Notes: generated by a model from the sequence alone, not told the origin. Positions 18,911 through 30,009 are shown, counted from the first letter of the stretch. The stretch: DNA of 64,000 bases from Ensifer sp. IC3342 (GCF_020193655.1 NZ_JADYVE010000007.1:62001-126000); one strand, 5' to 3'. Program-made: numbers and translations.

Positions 18911-19502
18911 CAATCGAGCCCAGGTCACGGAGTTTGGAAAGCAGTGGCAGCATCGGCAAGCCGAGAATCGTAAAATAGTCGCCTTCGATCTTTTCGAAGA
19001 GCTGGATGCCCTCGCCTTCGAGCTGATAGGCGCCGACGCTGGCAAGCGCCTTCTCGCCAACCCTTGCAAGGTGTCTTTCGATGAAGCCCCGACTAAGAGG
19101 GCGCACGGTCATGTGGGCCGAGGAAACATGGCGCCAGACGACCTCGCCGTCACGGACAAGAACGACCGCGCTGTTCAGGCTGTGCGTCTTGCCGGACAGC
19201 GAGAAGAGATGATCGGCGGCCTCCGCCATATCCCTGGGCTTGTGATAGACGCGCGACCCGAGTGACATCGTCTGGTCCGAACCGATGACGAGAGCACCGT
19301 CAAAGTGCCGCGCAACATCCTTTGCCTTTGCCTCAGCCAAAGCCAGTGCGACGTCCACGGGAGAAGCGCCCGCTGCCTCGAGCGGCTGCTCCAGCGCCCG
19401 CTCATCGACTTGCGCCGCCCTCGACTGAAACACAAGCCCGGCATTTTCCAACAGGGCGCGGCGAAATGGACTGGCGGAAGCCAACACTAGGGTAGTCGTC
19501 AT
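18903..19502 (-). CDS. maf: Maf-family nucleotide pyrophosphatase
   Basis: A 199-residue Maf/Ham1-type protein. The family start [18 protein letters not shown] is seen, with E/D-rich central motifs ([28 protein letters not shown]) and the C-terminal [23 protein letters not shown] cut here to its core [13 protein letters not shown]. Maf proteins hydrolyse non-canonical or modified NTPs and are linked to division control. The start at 19502 gives the conserved N-terminus. It lies in a tight ppsR-maf-aroE-coaE series. Confidence 0.93.
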   Translation of the reverse strand: MTTTLVLASASPFRRALLENAGLVFQSRAAQVDERALEQPLEAAGASPVDVALALAEAKAKDVARHFDGALVIGSDQTMSLGSRVYHKPRDMAEAADHLFSLSGKTHSLNSAVVLVRDGEVVWRHVSSAHMTVRPLSRGFIERHLARVGEKALASVGAYQLEGEGIQLFEKIEGDYFTILGLPMLPLLSKLRDLGSIDA

Positions 19503-19530
19503 GGTTCTATCCCGGATCCTTCGCTTCGCT

Positions 19531-20352
19531 CTATCTGAGCCGTGGACGCAGGGCAACGATCGCGGCGGCGGTTTCCTCGATCGAGCGGCGCGTCACGTCG
19601 ATCATTGGCCAATTGTTGCGCGCACAGAGCGAGCGGGCGTACTTCAACTCCTCGGCGATCGAGGCCCGGTCGGTATAATCTTCGCCGTGGAAGGTCTGGG
19701 TTGTTCCGAGCAACCGGTGCTGGCGCACTTGCGCGATCCTGTCGGCTGTCGCGATAAGCCCGACGACCAGCGGTTTCGTCGCGCTGAGCAAACCGTCGGG
19801 CAGCGGCACGCCGGGCACGATAGGGATGTTTGCCGTCTTGATGCCGCGATTGGCAAGATAGATGCTCGTCGGCGTCTTCGATGTGCGACTTACGCCGACA
19901 AGAACGACGTCGGCCTCGTCGAAATCCGCCGGCATCTGGCCGTCGTCATGGTCCATGGTGAAGTTCAGCGCCTCGATCCGGGCGAAATATTCCGCATCCA
20001 TGACATGTTGCGCTCCCGACCGGCGGCGGGACGGCGAGCCGAGATAGGATTGAAACAGGTCGATGATCGGATCGAGTACCGAGACGCAAGGGACACCGAT
20101 CTCGCGGCAACGCTGATTGATGACGTCGGCAAGCTCGCGGTCGACGATCGTGTAAAGAACGATGCCCGGCGCACCGTCGATCGCTTCAAGCACCTGCATG
20201 AGCTGCTTCCGGTTCCGGATCAGCGGGTAGACATGCTCCAACGCATGCGACGACTGGAACTGCGCCGCCGCGGCACGTCCCGCGGCAATCAGCGTCTCGC
20301 CCGTCGAATCGGAGACGAGGTGCAGGTGGAAATAGTTTTTTCGGTTCTCCAC
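19531..20352 (-). CDS. Pyruvate, phosphate dikinase regulatory protein (PPSR family)
   Basis: A 273-residue DUF299 protein. Members are bifunctional serine/threonine kinase-phosphorylases that inactivate and reactivate PPDK or PEP synthetase. Features are [15 protein letters not shown] at the N-terminus and the P-loop region [20 protein letters not shown]. The start is a GTG at 20352. This gene borders the predicted origin, and its orientation leads away from it. It is the first gene of the ppsR-maf-aroE-coaE unit. Confidence 0.93.
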   Translation of the reverse strand: MENRKNYFHLHLVSDSTGETLIAAGRAAAAQFQSSHALEHVYPLIRNRKQLMQVLEAIDGAPGIVLYTIVDRELADVINQRCREIGVPCVSVLDPIIDLFQSYLGSPSRRRSGAQHVMDAEYFARIEALNFTMDHDDGQMPADFDEADVVLVGVSRTSKTPTSIYLANRGIKTANIPIVPGVPLPDGLLSATKPLVVGLIATADRIAQVRQHRLLGTTQTFHGEDYTDRASIAEELKYARSLCARNNWPMIDVTRRSIEETAAAIVALRPRLR

Positions 20353-20436
20353 GCAATTCTCCGGGGGCTGTTGATAGGCCGGGACAGAAACAGGTAACGG
20401 CGCGGCGGCTCTTCAGGCAAGTGGAAAAGCGCCGAC

Positions 20437-20445
20437 TTATTCACA
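20437..20445 (+). promoter_or_regulatory. DnaA box, exact consensus
   Basis: TTATTCACA is a full match to the TTATNCACA DnaA-box consensus, inside the predicted origin. Confidence 0.8.
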
Positions 20446-20479
20446 TCCCTGACCCGAGCGGAGAACGTCGAACGGGCCA

Positions 20480-20488
20480 TGTGGAAAA
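20480..20488 (-). promoter_or_regulatory. DnaA box, one mismatch
   Basis: The reverse strand reads TTTTCCACA, one base from TTATCCACA. Confidence 0.6.
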
Positions 20489-20527
20489 GACTCATGGCGA
20501 TGACAAAGTGTCACGCGTTTCGACAGC

Positions 20528-20536
20528 TTGTACACA
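20528..20536 (+). promoter_or_regulatory. DnaA box, one mismatch
   Basis: TTGTACACA differs from TTATNCACA at position 3. Confidence 0.6.
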
Positions 20537-20758
20537 GGAAGCGCAAAATTCTCGGAGAGTATAAGCTTCAGATTCTTAAGCGTTTTCTTCTTTCTCCTTG
20601 GTCCAGGCTGGCAGATCGGCATTCTTCTCCCCGTTTCATGCGGAGACGGCACGGCCTTTGGATGAATTGCGGATTGATTTTAATCCTTGATAGCCACCGA
20701 CTCTAAGAAATAGAAACCTTTTAAAATCAGTTTGATTATATTTTGGGAGAAGCTGCGG

Positions 20759-21790
20759 GTGAGCGAGATACGTCGCAAGGTCCTCGAGGTGCTGGACGGC
20801 AAATGTCTGACGCCACCGCCGATCTGGCTCATGCGCCAGGCGGGACGTTACCTTCCGGAATATCGTGAGACGCGGTCGAAGGCGGGAAGTTTCCTTGATC
20901 TCTGCTACACGCCAGATCTGGCTGTGGAAGTGACCCTGCAGCCCATCCGACGCTATGGCTTCGATGCGGCGATCCTCTTTTCCGATATCCTGGTAATCCC
21001 GGACGCTCTCCACCGGAATGTCCGCTTTGAGGAAGGTCATGGGCCGAAGATGGATCCGATCGATGCGGACGGCATTGCGCGGCTCAGCGCCGCTGGCGTC
21101 TCCGATCACCTGCGGCCCGTCATCGAGACGGTTTCACGACTGCGGCGGGAATTGCCGGCGGAAACGACGCTGCTGGGTTTCTGTGGCGCGCCATGGACCG
21201 TCGCAACTTATATGATTGCGGGCCACGGAACGCCGGATCAGGCCCCTGCACGGCTCTTTGCCTATCGCCATCCGAAGGAATTCAACGATCTGCTGGCGTT
21301 CCTCGCTGACGTTTCCGCCGACTACCTAGTGGAGCAGATCGACGCGGGCGCGGATGCGGTGCAGATCTTCGACTCCTGGGCCGGTGTGCTCGGCGAGGAG
21401 GAATTCGCCCGCTTTGCAGCCGAGCCCGTGCGCCGGATGATCGGGTCTGTTCGCGCACGGCGGCCGTCGGCCAAGATCATTGCCTTCGCCAAGGGAGCGG
21501 GGCTCTTGCTCAAGGAGTACCGGCAGGCAACGCGCGCCGATGCAATCGGGCTCGATTGGTCGGTGCCGCTGTCGTTCGCGGCCGAGCTGCAGAAGGATGG
21601 CGCGGTGCAGGGCAATCTGGATCCGATGCGGGTCGTGGCCGGCGGCGCCGCGCTGGAAAGCGGAATCGACCGGATTCTCGATGTGCTCGGCAGCGGACCA
21701 CTGATCTTCAATCTCGGACACGGGATTACTCCGCAGGCGGACCCGGCGAACGTGACGGCCTTGGTGTCGCGGGTCCGCGGGAGGCGATGA
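20759..21790 (+). CDS. hemE: Uroporphyrinogen decarboxylase
   Basis: A 343-residue enzyme converting uroporphyrinogen III to coproporphyrinogen III in haem synthesis. The signature [20 protein letters not shown] sits at the N-terminus; [15 protein letters not shown] and QIFDSWAG are further family motifs, and the C-terminus has [13 protein letters not shown]. Translation starts at a GTG (20759) after a TTGGGAGA ribosome-binding site. It is the first gene to the right of the origin and overlaps the next gene (ATGA). Confidence 0.97.
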   Translation: MSEIRRKVLEVLDGKCLTPPPIWLMRQAGRYLPEYRETRSKAGSFLDLCYTPDLAVEVTLQPIRRYGFDAAILFSDILVIPDALHRNVRFEEGHGPKMDPIDADGIARLSAAGVSDHLRPVIETVSRLRRELPAETTLLGFCGAPWTVATYMIAGHGTPDQAPARLFAYRHPKEFNDLLAFLADVSADYLVEQIDAGADAVQIFDSWAGVLGEEEFARFAAEPVRRMIGSVRARRPSAKIIAFAKGAGLLLKEYRQATRADAIGLDWSVPLSFAAELQKDGAVQGNLDPMRVVAGGAALESGIDRILDVLGSGPLIFNLGHGITPQADPANVTALVSRVRGRR

Positions 21791-22329
21791 TGGGCGAGCG
21801 CCAGACCGATAGCGGGCCGGGAAACAGGGCGCGCCTGCGCGCATGGATCGCCCTGTCGGCCTTTTTTTTGCTGCTGGTCGGCCTCTTCGTCTGGCAGCCG
21901 GACGACCTCTACCTCTGGATCAAGGCGCTGCACGTTATTGCCGTGATATCCTGGATGGCGGCACTTCTCTATATGCCGCGTCTCTTCATCTATCACACCG
22001 ATGCGGCGCCGGGGTCGGCGCAGTCGGAAACGTTCAAGATGATGGAGCAGCGCCTGCTGAAGGTCATCATGAACCCGGCGATGATGATCTCGTGGGCGCT
22101 CGGCCTCTACCTGGCATGGAGCGTCTACCGCTTTCAGGGCGGCTGGCTGCACGCCAAGCTCTTTTTCGTCGTGCTGTTGACCGTTGTGCATGTGCATTTC
22201 AGTCGTGCGGTGAGAGCCTTCGAGCGTGACGAGAATCGCCGTGACGCACGCTACTGGCGGCTGATGAACGAGGCCCCGACGCTGCTGATGATTCTCATCG
22301 TCATCATGGTCGTGGTGAAACCATTTTGA
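21787..22329 (+). CDS. hemJ: Protoporphyrinogen IX oxidase HemJ-type membrane protein
   Basis: A 180-residue integral membrane protein of the UPF0093/HemJ family. It oxidises protoporphyrinogen IX in bacteria lacking HemG and HemY. About four to five hydrophobic helices are visible, with the conserved [26 protein letters not shown] and a C-terminal [15 protein letters not shown]. Its start overlaps the hemE stop, so the two haem-synthesis genes are translationally coupled. Confidence 0.92.
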   Translation: MMGERQTDSGPGNRARLRAWIALSAFFLLLVGLFVWQPDDLYLWIKALHVIAVISWMAALLYMPRLFIYHTDAAPGSAQSETFKMMEQRLLKVIMNPAMMISWALGLYLAWSVYRFQGGWLHAKLFFVVLLTVVHVHFSRAVRAFERDENRRDARYWRLMNEAPTLLMILIVIMVVVKPF

Positions 22330-22385
22330 ATTCAATCGATTTTTTGCTGCAATAGTTGTCGCTAATTTGCCGCAGCCCCTTGCGG

Positions 22386-22401
22386 CGTTTCACGTGAATC
22401 G
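22386..22401. promoter_or_regulatory. parS-like ParB-binding site 2
   Basis: CGTTTCACGTGAATCG in the gap between hemJ and rho keeps the central TTTCACGTGAA and differs from the consensus at the edges. Confidence 0.6.
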
Positions 22402-22526
22402 CTATTTTCCATCATCTCCTTCATCTCTTGGCTTGTGACAAAGTTTAGAGCCTGCCTCTTCCCTTCCGCAGCTCCCTTACAAAAATCACGCCAACTTCCA
22501 TTCCCATACCCACACATGGATTCTTC

Positions 22527-23792
<1,266 letters not shown>

Positions 23793-23813
23793 CGCAGTTC
23801 GGGGTTCTGTGTA

Positions 23814-23846
23814 AATGGCCGGGACGCATCACGTCCCGGCCATTTT
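23814..23846 (+). terminator. Rho-independent terminator after rho
   Basis: A 13-bp stem AATGGCCGGGACG / CGTCCCGGCCATT with a 5-nt loop, followed by TT, 21 bp after the rho stop. Confidence 0.85.
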
Positions 23847-23921
23847 CCGTGTTGCGGCATCTATTTCCTTAGCCGGATTCGTCGAAGGCGCGATCAGAGG
23901 ACCAGTATTTCAGTTCCACGA

Positions 23922-23937
23922 TGATTCACGTGAAACA
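23922..23937. promoter_or_regulatory. parS-like ParB-binding site 3
   Basis: TGATTCACGTGAAACA has 15 of 16 matches to the parS consensus. It lies in the 470-bp gap between rho and mnmE, which also holds the rho terminator and a mosaic repeat. Confidence 0.75.
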
Positions 23938-24087
23938 CGGAGTGCCACTTGTGTGGGCGGTTGTGCCAGTCGGAGAGGCTTGATTTCCGACGCCCGGAGG
24001 TGCATAAGTCGCGGCGCTCTGCATCCTGTGCAGAAATGGTGAGGGTTGCTCGGGCGAGAATGATGGCCGTCCCTGATGCGACTGGCC

Positions 24088-24192
24088 CTACAGCGCCGCG
24101 CGTCCCTGGACGCGCAAAGGTCGCTGTAGCACCTTGAATTGCTGCATGATTTTGGGCTTAAATCGATTTCGATTTAAGGAATCATGCGGTAG
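24088..24192. repeat. Rhizobial mosaic palindromic repeat, copy 1
   Basis: A ~105-bp element: CTACAGCG...CGCGCAAAGGTCGCTGTAG, then TTGAATTGCTGCATGA and a palindrome TTAAATCG-ATTTCGATTTAA, ending ATCATGCGGTAG. Related copies lie at 34469, 47758, 58947 and, degenerate, 37913. It is intergenic, upstream of mnmE. Confidence 0.8.
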
Positions 24193-24262
24193 CCCCTCAA
24201 CGACAGAAGATGAAACCGAGCTTGCGGACAACGACTTAGGCTCGGGGACGCGCGGTGGCCCA

Positions 24263-25588
24263 ATGCAATTTACGGATACGATCTATGCACTTTCGAGCGG
24301 CGCCCTGCCCGCCGGCGTTGCCGTTATCCGCATCAGTGGTCCGGCCACAGCCGTGGCAATTGCGCGACTCTGCGGGCCTCTGCCGCCTGCCCGCACCGCG
24401 ACCTTGAGAACGATTCGGACTCGAAACGGTGAGCCGCTGGATAGTGGGCTGGTGCTTTACTTTCCGGGGCCGGCATCCTTCACCGGCGAGGATTGCTGTG
24501 AAATGCAGGTGCATGGCGGGCGGGGAGTCGTCCATGCGATATTGGGAGAGCTTGCAGAGGCCGATGGTCTGCGCCACGCGGAGGCGGGCGAGTTTTCGAG
24601 GCGGGCGTTTCAAAACGGCAAGATGGACCTGGTGGAGGTCGAGGGCCTTGCGGATCTGATCGCGGCCGAGACGGAGATGCAACGCCGATTGGCACTCGAG
24701 CATTCGGGTGGCGGGCAGTCGGCGCTTTACGACGGTTGGGCGCGGCGCCTGACTCATGCGCGCGCCATGATCGAAGCCGAGCTCGATTTCGCCGACGAGG
24801 ATGATGTTCCGGGATCGGTCAGCGCTTCGATCTGGAAAGACATGGCGAAGCTCCGCGGTGAAATCGAAGAGCATATCGGCCAAGCAGGGCTGGCGGAGAT
24901 CATCCGTGATGGCCTTAAGATCGTTATTGCCGGCGAGCCGAATGCGGGCAAGTCGAGTCTCATGAATGCGTTGGCGAAGCGCGACGTCGCGATCGTGACG
25001 GAGATAGCCGGCACCACACGCGATATCATCTCCGTCGACCTTTCATTAGCCGGATTCTCCGTGAAACTGTTCGACACGGCTGGGTTGCGGGAAACCGATG
25101 AAGTTGTCGAACGCGAGGGCATCCGCCGCGCACGCGAAACCATCGGACGAGCCGATCTCGTGCTGCTGTTATCGGATAATCCGGCACGTTTCTTTATGGG
25201 TGATGCCATTCCGGAAAACGTCCCAATCATAAAGGTTGCGACGAAGATTGACCGGGACGACGTTTCGTGGCTGCCGAGCGATGCGGATATATTCCTGTCG
25301 ACGAAGACTGGAGCCGGTGTTGCCGACCTGTTGGAAGCGCTGGGGTCCTACCTTCCGGACCTGACAGGCAGGACATCCTTGTCGATGCCATCGCGGAAGC
25401 GTCACGTCGATTGCCTTCGTCAGGCAAGCGCTGCCTTGGAGCGCAGCCTGTCGGCGGAGGCATTGGGGCTGGATATACAGGCGGAGCAACTGCGCGTGGC
25501 GGCGGATGCGCTCGGCCGCATCACTGGGCGCGTCGACGTCGAGAACCTGCTCGATGTGATATTTTCGGAGTTCTGTATCGGCAAGTAA
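24263..25588 (+). CDS. mnmE: tRNA modification GTPase MnmE
   Basis: A 441-residue GTPase acting with MnmG to form 5-(carboxymethyl)aminomethyl-uridine at the tRNA wobble position. The N-terminal folate-binding domain begins DTIYALSSGALPAGVAVIRI. The G domain has Walker A GEPNAGKSSLMNAL, switch region IAGTTRDIIS, DTAGLRETD and KVATKIDRD. The C-terminus ends FCIGK with the catalytic cysteine. The ATG at 24263 is chosen for the conserved N-terminus. Its position beside mnmG and rsmG is typical of origin regions. Confidence 0.97.
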   Translation: MQFTDTIYALSSGALPAGVAVIRISGPATAVAIARLCGPLPPARTATLRTIRTRNGEPLDSGLVLYFPGPASFTGEDCCEMQVHGGRGVVHAILGELAEADGLRHAEAGEFSRRAFQNGKMDLVEVEGLADLIAAETEMQRRLALEHSGGGQSALYDGWARRLTHARAMIEAELDFADEDDVPGSVSASIWKDMAKLRGEIEEHIGQAGLAEIIRDGLKIVIAGEPNAGKSSLMNALAKRDVAIVTEIAGTTRDIISVDLSLAGFSVKLFDTAGLRETDEVVEREGIRRARETIGRADLVLLLSDNPARFFMGDAIPENVPIIKVATKIDRDDVSWLPSDADIFLSTKTGAGVADLLEALGSYLPDLTGRTSLSMPSRKRHVDCLRQASAALERSLSAEALGLDIQAEQLRVAADALGRITGRVDVENLLDVIFSEFCIGK

Positions 25589-25622
25589 ACGAACCGATAC
25601 AACGACAGCGAGTCACCCGCAG

Positions 25623-25638
25623 CGTTTCACGTGAAACC
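25623..25638. promoter_or_regulatory. parS-like ParB-binding site 4
   Basis: CGTTTCACGTGAAACC contains the complete 14-bp core palindrome GTTTCACGTGAAAC and lies between mnmE and mnmG. It is among the best matches in the window. Confidence 0.85.
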
Positions 25639-25693
25639 TCTTGACTCGCGTGATGAAATTCAGAATCAGGGCTGGACTAGCTGGAGCATTGGA

Positions 25694-27577
25694 ATGTCGA
25701 GTTATGATGTCATCGTGATTGGCGGCGGACATGCCGGCTGCGAGGCCGCTTCGGCCTCCGCGCGGCTTGGCGCCCGCACCGCCCTCATCACGCATAGGCG
25801 CGACACCATCGGGGTCATGTCCTGCAATCCCGCCATCGGTGGCTTGGGTAAGGGCCATCTGGTGCGGGAGATCGACGCCCTGGACGGCTTAATGGGTCGC
25901 GTCGCGGATGCTGCTGGCATTCAGTTTCGCCTGCTTAATCGCCGCAAGGGGCCCGCTGTGCGGGGCCCCCGGACGCAGGCGGATCGCAAGCTCTATCGAG
26001 AAGCGATGCAGCAGGCTATCGCTGCCGTGGACAATCTCTCGGTCATCGAGGGTGACGCTTTTGACTTGCTGACCGAAGATGGCACGGTGTGCGGTGTTGT
26101 TATGAAGGATGGGCGCATCTTTCGGGGGGTATCGGTCGTGCTTACGACCGGCACGTTTCTGAAAGGCCTGATTCATATTGGCGATCGCAAGATTCCAGCC
26201 GGTCGCGTCGGAGAGGAACCTTCGCTCGGGCTTTCGGAGACCTTGGCGCGCTTCGGGCTCAATCTGGGACGATTGAAGACAGGCACACCGGCCCGGCTCG
26301 ATGGCCGGACGATTGATTGGGACCGCGTCGGTCGCCAGGGACCCGACGAGGATCCGGTGCCGTTTTCATTCTTGACCGATGAGATCGTGAATCGGCAGAT
26401 CGACTGCGGCGTCACGCGGACGACCGAAGCCACGCACAAACTCATCGCTGAAAACATTCATCGCTCCGCCATGTATTCCGGTCAGATCGAAGGCGTCGGC
26501 CCTCGCTACTGCCCGTCGATCGAGGACAAGATCGTTCGCTTCGGCGAACGGGATGGCCACCAGATCTTTCTGGAGCCGGAGGGGCTGGACGACGATACGG
26601 TTTACCCCAATGGCATTTCGACCTCGCTGCCCGAGGAAGTCCAGGATGCCTTTATCCGAACCATCCCAGGATTGGAGGAAGTGACGATACTGCAGCCCGG
26701 TTACGCCATCGAATATGATCATGTCGACCCGCGGGAGCTGCAACTCTCGCTGGCGGTGCGGAAGGCGCCTGGCCTGTTCCTCGCCGGCCAGATCAACGGC
26801 ACGACCGGTTATGAAGAGGCAGGCGCCCAGGGTCTAGTCGCGGGACTGAATGCCGCGCTCGCCGCCTTGGGCCGCGCACCGTTCCATTTCAGCCGTACCG
26901 ATTCCTATATCGGCGTTATGATCGATGACTTGACGTCGCGTGGCATCGCCGAACCCTATCGGATGTTCACATCGCGCGCCGAGTATCGGCTGTCGCTGCG
27001 AGCCGATAACGCCGACGTGCGGCTGACGCCGGTCGGTATCGATCTGGGCCTGGTGGGCGAGACGCGTCAGCAGCGCTTCGAAGAGTGGAAGGGTCGTTAT
27101 GAGAGCGGGCGCGCGCTGTTGCAATCCCTCTCGGTGACGCCGACCCAGGGCAAGCGGTTTGGCCTGAAACTCAATCAGGATGGCCAGCGCCGATCGGCCT
27201 TTGAGATCTTGTCCTACCCCGAGCAATCGATCGAAGGATTGAAGCCCCTGTGGCCGGAACTCGACGCGATCGACGGGCGTGTCGTCGAGGCGCTGGAGAT
27301 TGATGCTGCCTATGCGGTCTATATGGAAAGGCAGGCGTCGGACATTGCCGGCATTCGCCGCGAAGAGAGCACCAGCATTCCGGAAGACTTCGACTACAGT
27401 CTGCTGCCGGGATTGTCGAATGAGTTGAAGCAGAAGCTCGCCCAACAAAAACCGCGCAATCTTGCACAGGCAATGAAGGTCGATGGGATGACGCCGGCCG
27501 CCGTGTCGCTGATCCTTACCTGGCTGAAGCGCCAGGATCGTGAAGAGCTGCGTGTGGCGAGGCAAGCCGTACAATGA
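25694..27577 (+). CDS. mnmG: tRNA uridine 5-carboxymethylaminomethyl modification enzyme MnmG
   Basis: A 627-residue FAD-dependent partner of MnmE. The FAD-binding start is [22 protein letters not shown]-like GidA motifs are seen: [40 protein letters not shown] (20 residues), [17 protein letters not shown] and [20 protein letters not shown]. The start at 25694 (GGA upstream) gives the normal N-terminus; an earlier in-frame ATG would overlap parS site 4. It overlaps rsmG by 4 bp. Confidence 0.97.
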   Translation: MSSYDVIVIGGGHAGCEAASASARLGARTALITHRRDTIGVMSCNPAIGGLGKGHLVREIDALDGLMGRVADAAGIQFRLLNRRKGPAVRGPRTQADRKLYREAMQQAIAAVDNLSVIEGDAFDLLTEDGTVCGVVMKDGRIFRGVSVVLTTGTFLKGLIHIGDRKIPAGRVGEEPSLGLSETLARFGLNLGRLKTGTPARLDGRTIDWDRVGRQGPDEDPVPFSFLTDEIVNRQIDCGVTRTTEATHKLIAENIHRSAMYSGQIEGVGPRYCPSIEDKIVRFGERDGHQIFLEPEGLDDDTVYPNGISTSLPEEVQDAFIRTIPGLEEVTILQPGYAIEYDHVDPRELQLSLAVRKAPGLFLAGQINGTTGYEEAGAQGLVAGLNAALAALGRAPFHFSRTDSYIGVMIDDLTSRGIAEPYRMFTSRAEYRLSLRADNADVRLTPVGIDLGLVGETRQQRFEEWKGRYESGRALLQSLSVTPTQGKRFGLKLNQDGQRRSAFEILSYPEQSIEGLKPLWPELDAIDGRVVEALEIDAAYAVYMERQASDIAGIRREESTSIPEDFDYSLLPGLSNELKQKLAQQKPRNLAQAMKVDGMTPAAVSLILTWLKRQDREELRVARQAVQ

Positions 27578-28215
27578 AAACGAGTCTGGCCGGAAGCTTG
27601 AACGGATTGCGTGTTTCACGTGAAACGGTCGAGAAGCTAGAGCACTTTGGTGCCTTGTTTCAGAAATGGGCGAAGTCGATAAACCTCGTGGCGCCGTCGA
27701 CCCTCGAGGATTTATGGCGGCGTCATATTCTCGACAGCCTGCAGATCTTCCAACTGGCGCCGACGCCGAAGATCTGGGTCGATCTTGGCAGCGGCGGCGG
27801 GTTTCCCGGAGTGATTACGGCGATTTGCCTGTCAGAGCTTGGGGACGGCTGGGTTCACCTGGTTGAAAGCAACAACAAGAAATGCGCGTTTCTGCGCGTG
27901 GCGCTGAACGAAACCGGCGCCCGGGGCTCTGTGCACCCAATTCGAATCGAAAGCGCGAGTGCAGTCATCCCCCGTTGCGACGCTATTTCGGCGCGTGCAC
28001 TCGCCGATCTGAGCCAATTGCTGGATTATTGCACCCCTTGGATGATCGGCGAAGGTGCCAATGCGGTCGCCTACTTTCATAAAGGGCGGGATTACCAGCA
28101 GGAAATAAACAAAGCCGTTAGCCGGTTTCAATTCGATCTGGTAAAACATGCGAGTGTCGTCGAGCGAGATTCGGTTGTGCTCGAGATTGCAAATCTTTCA
28201 CGTCGGACGAAGTGA
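27574..28215 (+). CDS. rsmG: 16S rRNA (guanine527-N7)-methyltransferase RsmG
   Basis: A 213-residue SAM-dependent methyltransferase that modifies G527 of 16S rRNA. It shows [20 protein letters not shown], the SAM motif [13 protein letters not shown] and [15 protein letters not shown]. Its ATG overlaps the mnmG stop. A parS-like site is embedded in codons 13-18, where it encodes VSRET. It ends overlapping or adjacent to parA, so mnmG-rsmG-parA-parB read as one unit. Confidence 0.95.
   Translation: MKTSLAGSLNGLRVSRETVEKLEHFGALFQKWAKSINLVAPSTLEDLWRRHILDSLQIFQLAPTPKIWVDLGSGGGFPGVITAICLSELGDGWVHLVESNNKKCAFLRVALNETGARGSVHPIRIESASAVIPRCDAISARALADLSQLLDYCTPWMIGEGANAVAYFHKGRDYQQEINKAVSRFQFDLVKHASVVERDSVVLEIANLSRRTK
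27612..27627. promoter_or_regulatory. parS-like ParB-binding site 5, inside rsmG
   Basis: TGTTTCACGTGAAACG is a 15 of 16 match containing the full core palindrome. It lies in coding sequence of rsmG, 0.6 kb before parA. Confidence 0.85.
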
Positions 28216-28229
28216 TAGGCGAGCGAAAC

Positions 28230-29024
28230 ATGTTTGGCCCCAGAAATCGGATTATCACAATTGCTAACCAGAAAGGCGGGGTCGGAAAGACGACAACCGC
28301 AATCAATCTTGCGACCGCTTTGGCCGCAATTGGCGAGAAAGTTCTGATTGTTGACCTCGATCCGCAAGGAAATGCCAGCACGGGCCTCGGAATTCAGCGC
28401 CGCGATCGGCATCTTTCTTCCTATGAATTGATGATGGGAAGCCATTCGATCGGCGATATCGCCCAAAGCACGGCGGTACCGAATCTCTCGATCGTGCCTT
28501 CGACCATGGATCTGCTCGGCATCGAGATGGAAATCGCTCGGGAGTCCGACCGTGTGTTTCGCCTTCGCAAGGCGCTCGCAGCCCATGAGGCCCTCGCCTA
28601 TTCCTATGTCCTGGTCGACTGCCCGCCATCCTTCAATCTCTTGACGATGAACGCTATGGCCGCCGCGCATTCCGTGCTGGTGCCATTGCAGTGCGAGTTC
28701 TTTGCGTTGGAAGGTTTGAGCCAGTTGCTGGAGACCGTCGATCAGGTGCGTCGGACGGTCAATCCGAGCCTGGACATCCAGGGAATCGTCCTGACGATGT
28801 TTGATTCCCGTAACAATCTCGCTCAGCAGGTCGTGAGTGACGTCCGCACCCATCTGGGCGACAAGGTCTATCACACTTTGATTCCGCGAAACGTCCGGGT
28901 TTCGGAGGCACCCTCCTACGGCAAGCCGGCCATTCTCTACGATTTAAAGTGCGCCGGAAGCCAAGCATATCTGCAATTGGCGTCCGAAGTGATCCAGCGC
29001 GAGCGGCAACGCAAGGCTGCGTAA
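28230..29024 (+). CDS. parA: Chromosome partitioning ATPase ParA
   Basis: A 264-residue deviant Walker-A ATPase (NQKGGVGKTTTAINLATAL) with LIVDLDPQGNAST, VLVDCPPSFNLLTMNA and SEAPSYGKPAI. It forms the DNA-bound gradient that moves ParB-parS complexes. I prefer the ATG at 28230. A GTG at 28212, overlapping the rsmG stop, is a possible alternative that adds six residues. It is followed 33 bp later by parB. Confidence 0.97.
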   Translation: MFGPRNRIITIANQKGGVGKTTTAINLATALAAIGEKVLIVDLDPQGNASTGLGIQRRDRHLSSYELMMGSHSIGDIAQSTAVPNLSIVPSTMDLLGIEMEIARESDRVFRLRKALAAHEALAYSYVLVDCPPSFNLLTMNAMAAAHSVLVPLQCEFFALEGLSQLLETVDQVRRTVNPSLDIQGIVLTMFDSRNNLAQQVVSDVRTHLGDKVYHTLIPRNVRVSEAPSYGKPAILYDLKCAGSQAYLQLASEVIQRERQRKAA

Positions 29025-29057
29025 TCGTTTCGGAATCGTAATAAGATTGGATGACAG

Positions 29058-29948
29058 ATGAACGACGACAGCTCCAAAAGGCGTCTCGGCCGCGGTCTCG
29101 CGGCGTTGATCGGCGAAATGGATCAGCCGTTGCAAGGCGGTGCCACGTCGCAGACGCCCTTCAATCCCGATCGCCGCGTGCCGATCGAGTTTGTGTCGCG
29201 CAATCCCCGCAACCCCCGTCGCCAGTTTGACGAAGCGGAACTGCAGGATCTTGCGAGCTCGATCCGCCAGCACGGCATCGTGCAACCGGTCGTCGTGCGC
29301 ACCGTTGGTAATGACCGCTACGAGATCATTGCCGGCGAGCGCCGCTGGCGCGCGGCTCAACTTGCGGGCTTTACGGAGATCCCGGTGATCGTGCGAGACG
29401 TGGACGATCGTACCGCGCTGGAGATCGCGATCGTCGAGAACGTCCAGCGATCCGATCTCAACCCGCTCGAAGAGGCGCTGGGCTACGAACAGCTGATCGC
29501 CGAACACGGCTACACGCAAAATGACCTGGGCGACATCATCGGCAAGAGCCGAAGCCATGTGGCCAACAGCCTGCGACTGCTGAAGCTGCCGGAGCCCGTG
29601 CGCGACATGCTGTCGGATGGCAGCCTCTCGGCCGGCCACGCGCGAGCGCTGATCCCGACCTCGGATCCGGTGGCGTTGGCGCGCAACATCGTCGCGAAGG
29701 GGCTTTCGGTGCGCGAGGCGGAGCGCCTGGCGCAGAACGATATCCGCGCACAGAACGACCCCAACTTCGCCAAGGCGCCGCGCCGGGAGGAGAAGGATGC
29801 CGATACGCTGGCGCTCGAGCGCACGCTGTCGGATAGCCTCGGGCTCGAAGTCACCGTCAGCCACAAGGCCTCTGGCGGGTATCTGCGGATCGCCTACAAG
29901 ACACTTGACCAGCTCGAAGAGATTTGCCGGCTGCTGGAGCGCCGCTGA
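29058..29948 (+). CDS. parB: Chromosome partitioning protein ParB
   Basis: A 296-residue CTP-dependent DNA clamp that loads at parS. The N-terminal ParA-interacting segment RRLGRGLAALIGE is followed by the CTP-binding fold (NPRNPRRQFDE, GERRWRAAQLAG, ENVQRSDLNPLEEA). A helix-turn-helix follows (YTQNDLGDIIGKSRSHVANS), then a linker and C-terminal dimerisation region. It is the last gene of the mnmG-rsmG-parA-parB unit. The scattered TTTCACGTGAA sites are its likely targets. Confidence 0.97.
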   Translation: MNDDSSKRRLGRGLAALIGEMDQPLQGGATSQTPFNPDRRVPIEFVSRNPRNPRRQFDEAELQDLASSIRQHGIVQPVVVRTVGNDRYEIIAGERRWRAAQLAGFTEIPVIVRDVDDRTALEIAIVENVQRSDLNPLEEALGYEQLIAEHGYTQNDLGDIIGKSRSHVANSLRLLKLPEPVRDMLSDGSLSAGHARALIPTSDPVALARNIVAKGLSVREAERLAQNDIRAQNDPNFAKAPRREEKDADTLALERTLSDSLGLEVTVSHKASGGYLRIAYKTLDQLEEICRLLERR

Positions 29949-29964
29949 GCGTAGCGCTGCTATA

Positions 29965-30009
29965 CCCGCGCCGTCGTCCTTGGGTTAAGCTCGAGGATGA
30001 CGGCGCGGG
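29965..30009. repeat. Long inverted repeat between parB and holA
   Basis: A 16-bp arm CCCGCGCCGTCGTCCT pairs (one G-T) with AGGATGACGGCGCGGG across a 13-nt loop. It lies in the 165-bp gap between convergent parB and holA. There is no T tract. It may be a degenerate GTCATCC-type alphaproteobacterial palindromic repeat serving as a transcription barrier for both genes. Confidence 0.7.

Larger units (their letters stand above)
20353..20758. other. oriC: Predicted chromosomal origin of replication (oriC)
   Basis: A 406-bp non-coding gap between divergent ppsR and hemE. It holds one exact TTATNCACA DnaA box (20437-20445), two one-mismatch boxes (20480-20488 reverse, 20528-20536) and weaker TTTTCCACT-type matches. 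AT-rich stretches lie at ~20540-20590 and 20670-20750, the latter just before hemE. Gene direction switches here. From established knowledge, the Caulobacter origin lies beside hemE, and the S. meliloti chromosomal origin was mapped to the hemE region. No convincing TTAA-N7-TTAA CtrA site was seen. Confidence 0.85.
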
